Origin: JBBQNJ01 sp038329845
Lineage (GTDB): Bacteria; Planctomycetota; Phycisphaerae; Tepidisphaerales; Tepidisphaeraceae
Assembly (NCBI GenBank): GCA_038329845.1
Contig: JBBQNJ010000013.1
Coordinates: 1-64,000, forward strand
Reading direction: 5' to 3'
DNA: 64,000 nucleotides
Below are positions 1 through 7,804 of the stretch, piece after piece. A model generated the notes under the pieces. That model saw only the letters and a program-made list of their open reading frames with translations, was not told the DNA's origin and did no database searches. How positions within the stretch are numbered: the stretch's first letter is position 1; each line of letters begins with the position of its first letter. Position numbers and translations under genes: made by a program.

Positions 1-132
1 TGTGCTCCCTCCGCCCGCCCCCCGCCCCCCGCCCCCCGCCCACCGCCCCGATACCGACGCGGACGATTCCATCGGCTCGCTTCCAGCCCGAGCTCGCAGC
101 TTAAATGCTCCAGATTCTGATCGAGAGGACGC
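1..132. other. Gene-free left edge with C-rich low-complexity DNA
   Basis: The first 50 or so bases are a run of short C tracts broken by single G bases. I see no credible coding start here; the first gene begins at 133 with a purine-rich GAGAGGA ribosome binding site just upstream. Confidence 0.5.
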
Positions 133-711
133 ATGCCAACCAAGCAAAGTGTCTCTGGCAGTGAATTGTTCATCGTCGATAACAGCGACGAAGACTGGAA
201 AGCCGTCCGCTATCTGCACGACTGGTGCCAAATCTCCAAGGCCATCGACATCGCCACCGGCTACTTCGAAATCGGCGCGCTTCTGGCTCTGAAGGACGAG
301 TGGCAGAAGGTCGACCAGATTCGCATCCTCATGGGCGACGAAGTGTCCGCCCGAACCAAGGATGCGTTCGCGAGCGCACTCAATCAAATCACAACATCAC
401 TCGACGAAAGCATCGAAGCCGAGAAGGAGAAGAACGACTTCCTCGCCGGCGTTCCCGCGATCGTCGGGGCGCTCAAGTCCGGCAAGATCGCCTGCCGTGT
501 CTACCGTAAGGAAAAGTTCCACGCCAAGGCGTATATCACGCACGCACGCCTGGAAGTCGTCGGTTCATCCGCTTTGGTCGGTTCGTCCAACTTCACCGTC
601 CCCGGACTCACGCAGAATATCGAACTCAACGTCCAGATCACCGGCCGGCCGGTCTCGGTACTTCAGGAGTGGTACGAGCACCACTGGGAGAATGCCGAAG
701 ATACGGCCTGA
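133..711 (+). CDS. Truncated PLD-like N-terminal fragment of a helicase-type defence protein
   Basis: A 192-residue phospholipase D-like domain. The half-HKD motif is visible as H130 and K132 (FHAKAYI), followed by SSNFT at 151-155 and a PGL turn. This arrangement is typical of the N-terminal nuclease-like domain of large SNF2-type helicases in defence or restriction islands. Here the protein stops shortly after the domain, at WENAEDTA, where such proteins normally continue into helicase motifs. The start is supported by GAGAGGA eight bases upstream. Downstream sequence switches abruptly to an unrelated methyltransferase tail in another frame, so the gene is probably a deletion remnant. Activity of the isolated domain is uncertain. 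Confidence 0.7.
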   Translation: MPTKQSVSGSELFIVDNSDEDWKAVRYLHDWCQISKAIDIATGYFEIGALLALKDEWQKVDQIRILMGDEVSARTKDAFASALNQITTSLDESIEAEKEKNDFLAGVPAIVGALKSGKIACRVYRKEKFHAKAYITHARLEVVGSSALVGSSNFTVPGLTQNIELNVQITGRPVSVLQEWYEHHWENAEDTA

Positions 712-1415
712 CCGGCGAGCAGTTCGCCCACGTGCTGGAGACGTTCCCCCTTGTCGATCCGGCCGTGCGGGCGGCGGCGCTGAACGAGTTCACCCGCATG
801 ATCGACACCGGCGAGGCCGCGACCTTCAACCCGGAACTTGTGGTGCAGGCTTCCAGCCTGCTTTCGGACACTGTCAGGCAGGATGCCTGCGCCACAATCC
901 GCGACCTGATCGCCAAGGGGGAAAGCGCCACACTGGAGTTCAAGTCCACCGCCCGCTGGAACATCAAGATCGCCCAGCCCGATCCGAAGATAGAGCGCGT
1001 GATTGTCAAGACGATCGCCGCGTTCCTGAACGCCAGGGGCGGCACGCTCATCATCGGCGTGGAGGATGATGGGAAGCTCTACGGCCTGCACGAGGACTAC
1101 AAGCTCTGCGGGAACAAGGGCCGCGACGGGTTTGAGAACTGGCTGATGCAGACCGTCATGAAGGACTTCGGCAAGGATGTCGTAGCGCAGCTTCACGTGG
1201 AGTTTCATCAACTGGGAACCACCGACGAGGCCAAACCCGGCGGCGCGGATATCTGCGTGATCCACATCGAGCCATCACCCAAGCCAAGGTTTGCGACCGA
1301 GAACGGACAGGAACTTTTCTATGTCCGCACCGGCAACGCGACGAATCAGCTCAAGGCGTCGGAGATGCTGGCATACTGCAAGCAGCGCTGGCCGGAGAAC
1401 TCGGTCGTGGGATAG
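669..1415 (+). CDS. Chimeric protein: methyltransferase tail fused to an AlbA_2 (Schlafen-like) domain
   Basis: The first 40 residues (YGLTGEQFAHVLETFPLVD) resemble the C-terminal end of Eco57I-type adenine methyltransferases. From about residue 75 onward the protein is an AlbA_2 putative DNA-binding domain (LEFKSTA, then AAFLNARGGTLIIGVEDDG) that ends with the usual FYVRTGNAT segment. It overlaps the preceding PLD fragment by 43 bases in a different frame. This looks like a recombination scar joining two island genes. An in-frame ATG at 798 is an alternative start that would leave mostly the AlbA_2 part. A palindromic insert lies in frame at 840-895. Function is unknown; members are found near defence and regulatory loci. 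Confidence 0.65.
   Translation: MVRAPLGECRRYGLTGEQFAHVLETFPLVDPAVRAAALNEFTRMIDTGEAATFNPELVVQASSLLSDTVRQDACATIRDLIAKGESATLEFKSTARWNIKIAQPDPKIERVIVKTIAAFLNARGGTLIIGVEDDGKLYGLHEDYKLCGNKGRDGFENWLMQTVMKDFGKDVVAQLHVEFHQLGTTDEAKPGGADICVIHIEPSPKPRFATENGQELFYVRTGNATNQLKASEMLAYCKQRWPENSVVG
840..895. repeat. Palindromic element inserted in frame in the AlbA_2 gene
   Basis: Two 22-base arms, at 840-861 and 874-895, are inverted copies with four mismatches around a 12-base loop. The left arm begins GTGGTGCAGGC and the right arm ends GCCTGCGCCAC. Translated, it reads VVQASSLLSDTVRQDACAT. From memory of planctomycete proteins, similar QASSL...RQDACAT strings recur in unrelated proteins, as expected of a mobile palindrome tolerated in coding DNA. 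Confidence 0.7.
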
Positions 1416-1529
1416 CAGGCCTTGCCGCACACGAACGTCGGCTGCGAAGCCTGGGAGAAGGAAATCGACGGCTGCGTAGCTGCCTTGTATGGGTTGTCAG
1501 GGGAAACCGCTTGGAGGTGTGGTGGCGGA

Positions 1530-1789
1530 ATGGCTTTTCGGATGACCGATCATGCTGAACAGGAAATCATCCGGCGTGGCCTCACGCGTGAGCAGGTGTT
1601 GGGCGTGCTCGATCATCCGGATCAGGTTGTCGATGCGCCCAAGGGGCGAAAAATCAATCCGTCTCGCGCGTAGCATTGGAAGGCAAGACGTATTTGATCC
1701 GTGGGGTTGTCGATCCCGGCGAAGACCCGGCCGTCGTCGTGACCACGTATCGGACAAGCAAGGCCGGCAAGTATTGGAGACAGCCATGA
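1530..1789 (+). pseudogene. DUF4258 protein broken by a -1 frameshift in an A5 run
   Basis: The N-terminal frame (MAFRMTDHAEQEIIRRGLTR) matches the DUF4258 family but terminates at 1673. If one base is restored in the A run at 1649-1653, the frame continues through KTYLIRGVVD and VVVTTYRTSKAGKYWRQP to a TGA at 1787-1789. That gives the full domain of about 86 residues. The restored stop overlaps the ATG of the next gene by ATGA. DUF4258 proteins are small RelE-like toxin candidates usually paired with DUF2283. The lesion may be real decay or a homopolymer sequencing error; the conserved sequence on both sides of the break favours a recent event or an error. Confidence 0.75.
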
Positions 1790-1980
1790 AAGTAACCTAC
1801 GACCCCGAGACGGACACGGTACGAGTTTTGTTCAGCAGCGCGAAGATCGAGGAAAGCGACGAGGACAAGCCGGGCATTATTCTCGACTATGACAAGGACG
1901 GTAACGTGGTAGGCCTTGAGATTCTCGACGCGTCGGAGCGAATGGAGAACCCCAAGGCGGTGGAATTCGCCGTGGCGTGA
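1786..1980 (+). CDS. DUF2283 family protein (antitoxin-like partner)
   Basis: A 64-residue acidic protein with the family pattern MKVTYDPETDTVRVLF followed by GIILDYDKDGNVVGLEIL. That is the full usual length of DUF2283. Its ATG overlaps the stop of the restored DUF4258 gene (ATGA at 1786-1789), so the two would be translationally coupled. DUF4258-DUF2283 pairs are inferred toxin-antitoxin modules. If the upstream reading frame is really broken, this is an orphan antitoxin. Longer in-frame readings upstream are the DUF4258 coding region seen in another frame. Confidence 0.8.
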   Translation: MKVTYDPETDTVRVLFSSAKIEESDEDKPGIILDYDKDGNVVGLEILDASERMENPKAVEFAVA

Positions 1981-2321
1981 GTTGGCGCGAAACGTCATTG
2001 GCGAAGTGCCCCCGCCAATTTTCGTCGTCGCCAGGCGGGAACCCGCGGTGGAAAGAAGTACCGCTCGCGGGTGATATCGAGACCATCCGGTTGGGGAAAA
2101 CCGGGATATCCCGCAGGTTCTGAGCCGTTTACGGATGTCTGACGGAAGGCCGCGAGCGGTATATCGACCGCCTCGTCAAGCTCCCTTCGGGTCTGAGCCT
2201 CGGGGTCGAAGACTGGACAGGCGACCGCGTTACGGCGATGTACGGGCTATAAGGGGACGATCGAGGGACATAATAGGTAACATCCAACCATCCCCCTCAT
2301 TTGCCCGCTGAGATCGACGAA
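1981..2321. other. Gene-free stretch downstream of the accessory island
   Basis: I find no complete gene here. Several short in-frame stretches broken by stops suggest decayed coding sequence, but I cannot name a family. The stretch ends at the stop of mnmG on the minus strand. Confidence 0.4.
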
Positions 2322-4202
2322 CTACGGCGTTTTCTCGGATAGCGCTGCGGGATCGCGCTCACTTGCGAGGACGCCGCGGTCCAGGTGGATCGCTAAAACC
2401 GTCACATCCGCGGGGGTGATGCCGCTGAGGCGCTGGGCCTGGCCTAAGCTGCGGGGAGCGAAGCGGGACATCTGCTGCCGTGCCTCGGCACGAAGGCCCG
2501 GGACGGTGTTGTAATCCAGAGACGGGGAGATCAATCGGCTTTCCATTTTCGCCGCACGCTCAATCGCCTTGTCCTGCCGGGCGATGTATCCGCCGTAGCG
2601 GGCGCGGATTTCCAACAGCCGCCCGATCGCCGGACGCACGTCGGCCAACGCTGTACAGCGGCTCGCCAGCGACTCCCACGCCCCGTCCGGACGGCGAAGG
2701 CAATTCTCGATGCTTTGGCCCTCCAGACGGACCCGCCGCGACAGTTCGATGGCCCTGTCGAGTTCGGCCTGCCGCGTCTGGAACAATCTCCAGCGGGCAT
2801 CATCCACCAATCCCCAGTCGCGCCCCAGCCCGGTCAGCCGCTGGTCGGCGTTGTCGGCGCGCAGATGCAGGCGATGCTCGGCCCGACTGGTGAACATGCG
2901 ATACGGCTCGGTCGGCGGCTTGGTCACCAGGTCGTCGATCAAAACTCCGATGTAGGCTTGATCCCGGCGCAACACCGCATCGGTGCCGCCGCGACCGAGC
3001 AGGCGGGCGGCGTTGATCCCCGCCATCAGCCCCTGCGCCGCGGCCTCCTCGTAGCCGCTGGTGCCGTTGATCTGCCCGGCCAGAAACAACCCGGCGATTT
3101 TCCGAGTCTGCAACGTCGCGCCGATCTGCCACGGCCACACCATGTCGTATTCCACCGCGTATCCGTACCGCACGATCCGCGCCCGCTCCAGACCCACGAT
3201 CCCGTGGACGACCTGCTCCTGCACATCGGCGGGCAACGACGTCGAGATTCCGTTGCAATAGATTTCCTCGTCGTTCAACCCCTCGGGTTCGAGGAAAACG
3301 TGATGCGATGCTTTCTCGGCGAAACGAACGATCTTGTCCTCGATGCTCGGACAGTACCGCGGCCCGGTGGACGCAATCTGCCCGCTGTACATCGGGGCCC
3401 GGTGCAGGCTGGCGCGGATCAGCTCGTGAACTTCGGGATTCGTCTGCGTCAACCAGCAGACCGCCTGCGGCAACGGCGGTGCCCACGCTTGATCGGGATA
3501 TTCGTTGAGATACGAAAACGGGACTGGCCGCTCATCGCCCGGCTGGACCTCGAGGCGCTGGTAGTCAATGGAATCGCGGTGCAGTCGCGGCGGGGTACCG
3601 GTCTTGAGCCGGCCCAGCTCCAGACCCAGTCGGCCCAGCGACGCCGACAATCCCGCCGCCGCCGATTCCCCGATCCGCCCGCCGTGGGTGCGCTGCTCGC
3701 CGGTGTGCATCAGCCCGCGCAGGAACGTGCCCGTGGTGACGATGACCGCGCCGCAGCGCAGTCGCCGTCCATCGGCCAGCACGACCTGTTCAACCCGCCC
3801 ATCGCGGGCGAGAATCTCCACCGCCTCGCCGGCGAGGATCGAAAGCCGCGGACACGCTCCCAGCAGGCGCTGCACCTCGCGGGCGTAGCGCCACTTGTCG
3901 GCCTGTGCCCGCGGCCCCCACACCGCCGGACCTTTCGACAGGTTGAGCATCCGAAACTGGATGCCGGTGGCATCACTCGCCAGGCCCATCAGTCCGCCCA
4001 GGGCGTCGATCTGGCGGACGATCTGCCCCTTGGCCAACCCGCCGATCGCCGGGTTGCACGACATCTGCGCGATCCGACCCGGCTCGAGTGTGATCAGCGC
4101 CGTCGAGCAGCCCAGGCGCGAGGCGGCCCAGGCGGCCTCAGCGCCGGCGTGACCGCCGCCGATGACCACGACGTCAAAATCGCTCTTCAAGGTCGATGTC
4201 AC
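2322..4202 (-). CDS. mnmG: tRNA uridine-5-carboxymethylaminomethyl(34) synthesis enzyme MnmG (GidA)
   Basis: MnmG is the FAD-dependent subunit that, with MnmE, modifies the wobble uridine of certain tRNAs in the cytoplasm. The N-terminus carries the FAD dinucleotide fold VVIGGGHAGAEAAWAA, followed by the family strings SCNPAIGGLAKGQ and LKTGTPPRL. The C-terminal MnmE/tRNA-binding part contains YIGVLIDDL and MFTSRAEHRL. The frame is open further upstream. I choose the GTG at 4202 because it gives 626 residues, the normal family length, and avoids overlap with the upstream gene ending at 4234. The gene is co-oriented with and 31 bases downstream of the four-helix protein gene. Confidence 0.95.
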   Translation of the reverse strand: MTSTLKSDFDVVVIGGGHAGAEAAWAASRLGCSTALITLEPGRIAQMSCNPAIGGLAKGQIVRQIDALGGLMGLASDATGIQFRMLNLSKGPAVWGPRAQADKWRYAREVQRLLGACPRLSILAGEAVEILARDGRVEQVVLADGRRLRCGAVIVTTGTFLRGLMHTGEQRTHGGRIGESAAAGLSASLGRLGLELGRLKTGTPPRLHRDSIDYQRLEVQPGDERPVPFSYLNEYPDQAWAPPLPQAVCWLTQTNPEVHELIRASLHRAPMYSGQIASTGPRYCPSIEDKIVRFAEKASHHVFLEPEGLNDEEIYCNGISTSLPADVQEQVVHGIVGLERARIVRYGYAVEYDMVWPWQIGATLQTRKIAGLFLAGQINGTSGYEEAAAQGLMAGINAARLLGRGGTDAVLRRDQAYIGVLIDDLVTKPPTEPYRMFTSRAEHRLHLRADNADQRLTGLGRDWGLVDDARWRLFQTRQAELDRAIELSRRVRLEGQSIENCLRRPDGAWESLASRCTALADVRPAIGRLLEIRARYGGYIARQDKAIERAAKMESRLISPSLDYNTVPGLRAEARQQMSRFAPRSLGQAQRLSGITPADVTVLAIHLDRGVLASERDPAALSEKTP

Positions 4203-4233
4203 GAGGGGATGATAGGCGGCGATTCGATCGCGC

Positions 4234-4983
4234 CTATCGGTTGCCGCGATTGTCATCCACATCGTAACGACGATTGAAATCATCATCGCCCAGATCGACA
4301 TCGTCGCCCGGCGAAGCCCCGTCGCCGCCGGCTTCCATCACCTCCGGCAGCTTGTCGTTACGCGACCGATCTCGGTCCCGATCGCGCGAACGGTCTCGAT
4401 CGCGGTCCCGATCGCGGTCTCGATCCCGATCCCTGCCGCGACCTCCTCCTCCGCCGCCGCCGCCGCCGCCTGATCCGCCTCCGCTGCCCCCGCGCCCGCG
4501 ACGACGACCGCCGCCTCCCCCTGCGCCACCGCCGCCACCGCCGCCACCGCCGCCATTGCCGCCATTGCCACGCTGCGATGGCTCGCGCCGGGACGGCTCG
4601 CTCGAGGGATTGGCTCCCGACGCCTGCTCCACCGAGCGCACCAGTCCATCGAGCATCCGCGCCACCTGATCGGCCCGCCGGGAGAGTTCCTCGAAGTCGA
4701 TATCGAGTTTCAGATCCCGGCAGAGGATGAAGTAGTAACGCAGCCCCTCGACCGCCGCGGCCGCCCGGTTGTAATGCTCGGCCTTGATCGCCGCCCCGCG
4801 ACGGCGGAATCCCTCGGCGATATTCAGGGGCGCCTCGATGGCGAGTTTCTCCATCGCCAGTCCGATCCCCTCCTGGTGTTCATCGGGCAGGTCCGGCGTG
4901 AAATCAAAAATCTCCAGCACCAGCGCGTGCGATTCCTGCCAGACTTTCAATCCTTCAAAGCCACTGATTCGTTCTCGCTCCAT
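4234..4983 (-). CDS. Four-helix-bundle protein (23S rRNA IVS-like) with Gly-rich and Arg-Asp repeat tail
   Basis: Residues 1 to about 120 match the four-helix-bundle family first described from 23S rRNA intervening sequences: FEGLKVWQESHALVLEIF, then AIEAPLNIAEGFRRRG and a helix containing YYFILCRDL. The remaining half is low complexity. It has a nearly pure glycine stretch with RRR islands, then alternating Arg-Asp/Ser dipeptides, then an acidic end DDVDLGDDDF. Family members are normally about 120 residues, so this tail is an unusual extension that resembles RGG/RD RNA-binding tails by composition. It is immediately upstream of mnmG on the same strand. A role in RNA binding is inference only. 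Confidence 0.8.
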   Translation of the reverse strand: MERERISGFEGLKVWQESHALVLEIFDFTPDLPDEHQEGIGLAMEKLAIEAPLNIAEGFRRRGAAIKAEHYNRAAAAVEGLRYYFILCRDLKLDIDFEELSRRADQVARMLDGLVRSVEQASGANPSSEPSRREPSQRGNGGNGGGGGGGGGGAGGGGGRRRGRGGSGGGSGGGGGGGGGGRGRDRDRDRDRDRDRDRSRDRDRDRSRNDKLPEVMEAGGDGASPGDDVDLGDDDFNRRYDVDDNRGNR

Positions 4984-5134
4984 AGAAGTCTCGATTCACT
5001 CGTTTCGGTCGTTGTTAAATCCCGCCGCCACCCGGCCGCGGGAAAAGACGCCTTCCCCATTTCCCCCTCCGAACCCCGCACCGCGACGCACCCCAACCGC
5101 GACGCGCCCCCCGCCTCCACCTCCCCCGCAATCC

Positions 5135-5168
5135 TTAATTCTCAATTCTTAATTCTCAGTTCTCAAGT
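5135..5168. repeat. Short T-rich tandem repeat before the lipoprotein gene end
   Basis: Imperfect copies of an AATTCTTAATTCTCA-type unit. A related pattern of TTCCCAATTCCC units occurs at 32541-32588. Both lie between genes and look like slippage repeats. Confidence 0.6.
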
Positions 5169-5573
5169 CTTATCCCTCACCCAGATGGCCTGCCCCAGGG
5201 CGGTGATCTTCGGGCGGCTGCGCACCGGGATTCGATAAAACTCCTCCTGATAGTACCCGCCCATCATGACGATCCGCTTTTCCCCCGCCGGGCTTTGCAG
5301 CAGTAGCCCGTTGGCCCCCAGCGCCGCGGCCTTGGCCATCAGCGCCCCCATCACCGCATCGGCGTTGAAATGGTCGGCGGTTCCCACATGATCGGCGACT
5401 TCGACGACCCCCAGCACCTCGTATCGCCGCGGCGGCTCTTGAAAAAGTTCGACCGACCCCACGGTCGTCGGCGCGTGCGGTCCCTTGACCGGCGCCACCG
5501 CGGACCGGCACCCCCCGCCCCCCCCCGCCACAACCGCCATCGCCACAATTAACACCCAGCCCATCCGCGTCAT
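5163..5573 (-). CDS. Small predicted lipoprotein of unknown function
   Basis: I take the ATG at 5573, giving 136 residues. It directly precedes a hydrophobic signal MGWVLIVAMAVVAGGGGG and a cysteine in a lipobox-like position (GGGGC). A GGGGGA element lies upstream. The body (YEVLGVVEVADH, then ALMAKAAALGANGLLL) has the alternating pattern of small envelope lipoproteins, in which an AAxLGAN motif ends a helix. The C-terminal part is basic and aromatic (GYYQEEFYRIPVRSRPK). It stands alone, divergent from lolD 128 bases away. The function is not known to me; lipidation and envelope location are inferences from the signal. Confidence 0.7.
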   Translation of the reverse strand: MTRMGWVLIVAMAVVAGGGGGCRSAVAPVKGPHAPTTVGSVELFQEPPRRYEVLGVVEVADHVGTADHFNADAVMGALMAKAAALGANGLLLQSPAGEKRIVMMGGYYQEEFYRIPVRSRPKITALGQAIWVRDKT

Positions 5574-5701
5574 TATCCCCCAGCTTACCGCCCCCGCCGG
5601 AGAATTCCACGTCATGCGCTTGGGGACGAGAGGAATCTCGCCCATATCTCACCCGCCTCGCCGCTTGCCCGGACGCACCGGTTCGGATACCGATTCCCAG
5701 C

Positions 5702-6376
5702 ATGAACAGCGAATCAGCAGCCGTCATGGCCGTGGGCGTGTGCAAGTCGTACCCGACGCCCGCCGAGCCGTTGCATGTGCTGCGAGATCTGGACCTGTCA
5801 TTGTCGAGGGGGCAGCGCCTGGCCATCGTCGGTCCCAGCGGGTCAGGCAAAAGTACGCTGCTCAATATCCTAAGCACGCTCGACGCGCCGACGGCCGGGC
5901 AGGTGCGAATCGACAGCGAAGACCCTTACGCGCTGTCGGCCAAGGCGTTGGCCCGGTTCCGGGCCGGGCGGATCGGCTTTGTCTTTCAGGACCACCACCT
6001 GCTCCCCCAATGCACAGCGATGGAAAACGTGCTGATCCCAAAGCTGGCGCTGGGCCGAGCCAACCGCGACGACATCGCGCGAGCCGGCGAGCTGCTCGAA
6101 TCGGTCGGACTCACCGATCGCCAGACCCATCTACCTTCAGAGCTTTCCGGCGGCGAGCGCCAGCGCGTGGCCATCGCCCGTGCCTTGATGAACGATCCAT
6201 CCCTGCTGCTATGCGATGAGCCGACGGGAAATCTCGACGCCCGCACCAGTGCCGGCGTCGCCGATTTGCTCATTCGCCTGAGCGAACACCGCGTCCTGAT
6301 CGCCGCCACCCACAGCGAATCTCTCGCCCAGCGCCTGGGCGAACGACGCGCACTGATTGAGGGCCACCTGCAATAA
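5702..6376 (+). CDS. lolD: ABC transporter ATP-binding protein, LolD-like
   Basis: A 224-residue ATPase of the MacB/LolD type. Motifs in order are the Walker A GPSGSGKST (44-52), a Q-loop in FVFQDHHLLPQ, the signature LSGGERQ (148-154), the Walker B LLLCDEPTGNLDA and the switch histidine in ATHS. LolD drives release of lipoproteins from the inner membrane together with LolC/LolE. The C-terminus is short, as in LolD rather than MacB. No permease gene is adjacent, so the partner must be encoded elsewhere; a different MacB-like partner cannot be excluded. The gene has no close upstream co-oriented neighbour. Confidence 0.85.
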   Translation: MNSESAAVMAVGVCKSYPTPAEPLHVLRDLDLSLSRGQRLAIVGPSGSGKSTLLNILSTLDAPTAGQVRIDSEDPYALSAKALARFRAGRIGFVFQDHHLLPQCTAMENVLIPKLALGRANRDDIARAGELLESVGLTDRQTHLPSELSGGERQRVAIARALMNDPSLLLCDEPTGNLDARTSAGVADLLIRLSEHRVLIAATHSESLAQRLGERRALIEGHLQ

Positions 6377-6416
6377 CCGCAGTCTTTCCGTCTTTCGGTC
6401 GGTCTGCATTTTCCTG

Positions 6417-6445
6417 TTGACATAAGAAACGATTTGCTCTACAGT
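6417..6445 (+). promoter_or_regulatory. Sigma-70-type promoter for the PEP-CTERM gene
   Basis: A perfect -35 TTGACA at 6417-6422 is followed by a 17-base spacer and TACAGT (4 of 6 matches) at 6440-6445. The start codon is about 70 bases further on, with AGGAG at 6506-6510. Confidence 0.65.
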
Positions 6446-6517
6446 GCCGCGTTGGTCGTCGAGAGTTTCTAAAGTCCGGCAAGCGGGGATGGGTTCAGCG
6501 GGGACAGGAGTGCGGCA

Positions 6518-7672
6518 ATGTTAATGCGAAAACGTTTGTTCTCTGTGGTGACGGGTTGTGCGATCGGTGCCGTCGCGGGGTGGGCGCATGCCGACACCAC
6601 GGCGCAACTGAGCGCCTCGGTGGATTACAATAATCTGCTGAAAAACGGCTCCACCGCTTATATCGCGTCGATTGCCAATGATTCTGCTTCCAGCGGACCG
6701 ATTGACTGGGTGGTCAACAACAACAGCACATCCGGCCTCGTAATCAGCGGCTCGGGATCCAACTTGGCCCCGAATGCGTCTGTACAGGTAAACGGTCTGT
6801 ACACCGGTTCGAGCTACGGAACATACAACATTACCTCCGCCGCTACCGGCTCGTCTGGCAATAGTCCGGTGGTTTCCGACTCTATCAGCGTCAATGTTGG
6901 TGAGGCTCTGGGTTCTAACAGTTACACCGAAGGCAGCTATACGACAGGCCAACTTCATACCTATGGGCCTGTCTTCAGTGCCGACGTGGCGCCCGGCGGT
7001 TCCTATGCCGGCTTGTCTTCAAGACTGGTCGGGCTGGTCGGAGGTGGCAGCGACTTCCTCGGGACCGAGATGGTCATCCGTGACGGGCTAAACACCGCCG
7101 CGACGACGACCACCGTGACGATGGCATGGCGCAATCGCACCGACATCGAAGTGCTGGCGTTGGGATATCCTCACGTTCATATGCAGTGGCCGCCGCTGGC
7201 GTACGATGCCTACAACGTGGTCAGCGATGTCGTCGAGATATCTGGTATGCAGGGGCCGTACGTGCTTGAGAACACCTACGACGATACCGAGCTGTTCTAC
7301 GAACACCCCGAGTATCAATCCGAGGCGTTCTATGCTTCGCTCGATCGCATCTACCTCGGCTGGTTTGAACCGGGTCCTGGCGGTACGCTGCCCGATCAAG
7401 CCGAATGGACCAACGCCGTCGAAGGCAACTCGACCGTCGGATCGCTGCGGGTTGTGAATTACCAAGGATCGTTCGACAACTTTGTCGCCAGCCATGGGGA
7501 CTTCAACTTCACCGATTACCTCGGCAGCTACGGTGTGGATATCGACAACAACACCGTCTGGGCCGTGTTGGATCACAACAGTGAGTTCGCCACCGTCCCC
7601 GAGCCGAGCGGGTTGGCCTTGCTCGGATTCGCGTCGCTGGCGGGCTTGCGTCGCGCTCGACGACCGAACTGA
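6518..7672 (+). CDS. PEP-CTERM sorting domain protein (secreted, unknown)
   Basis: A 384-residue exported protein. Residues 1-25 form a signal peptide (MLMRKRLFSVVTGCAIGAVAG, then AHA before DTTA). The C-terminus has the classic PEP-CTERM tripartite signal: VPEPSG, a hydrophobic helix LALLGFASLAGL and a basic cluster RRARRP. Such proteins are processed by an exosortase and linked to envelope or exopolysaccharide structures. The central part is Ser/Asn/Gly-rich with beta-type sequence and no domain I recognise. Start choice is supported by AGGAG seven bases upstream and by the promoter at 6417. No exosortase gene is in this window. Confidence 0.9.
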   Translation: MLMRKRLFSVVTGCAIGAVAGWAHADTTAQLSASVDYNNLLKNGSTAYIASIANDSASSGPIDWVVNNNSTSGLVISGSGSNLAPNASVQVNGLYTGSSYGTYNITSAATGSSGNSPVVSDSISVNVGEALGSNSYTEGSYTTGQLHTYGPVFSADVAPGGSYAGLSSRLVGLVGGGSDFLGTEMVIRDGLNTAATTTTVTMAWRNRTDIEVLALGYPHVHMQWPPLAYDAYNVVSDVVEISGMQGPYVLENTYDDTELFYEHPEYQSEAFYASLDRIYLGWFEPGPGGTLPDQAEWTNAVEGNSTVGSLRVVNYQGSFDNFVASHGDFNFTDYLGSYGVDIDNNTVWAVLDHNSEFATVPEPSGLALLGFASLAGLRRARRPN

Positions 7673-7729
7673 CAACGCGTCCGGGCGATTCCGGGCTTGT
7701 AGCAGACGATTCATCCCCACCAATCTGGC

Positions 7730-7797
7730 GTAGGGTGCGGTCATTCCTCACAATCGTTTCACAGGGCTGAAAAAAGTGGCGATGAACCCTGCCCTAC
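7730..7797. repeat. Imperfect inverted repeat between convergent genes
   Basis: GTAGGGTGCGG at about 7731 is echoed in inverted form by CCCTGCCCTAC near 7786-7797. It lies between the PEP-CTERM gene and the transaldolase gene, which converge, so it could act as a bidirectional terminator or be a REP-like element. The match is only partial. Confidence 0.4.
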
Positions 7798-7804
7798 GGG
7801 GCTT

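Noticed and set aside
2715..4277. A 520-codon open frame on the plus strand opposite mnmG
   Set aside because: It is a high-GC shadow; the minus strand encodes a complete MnmG with all family motifs.
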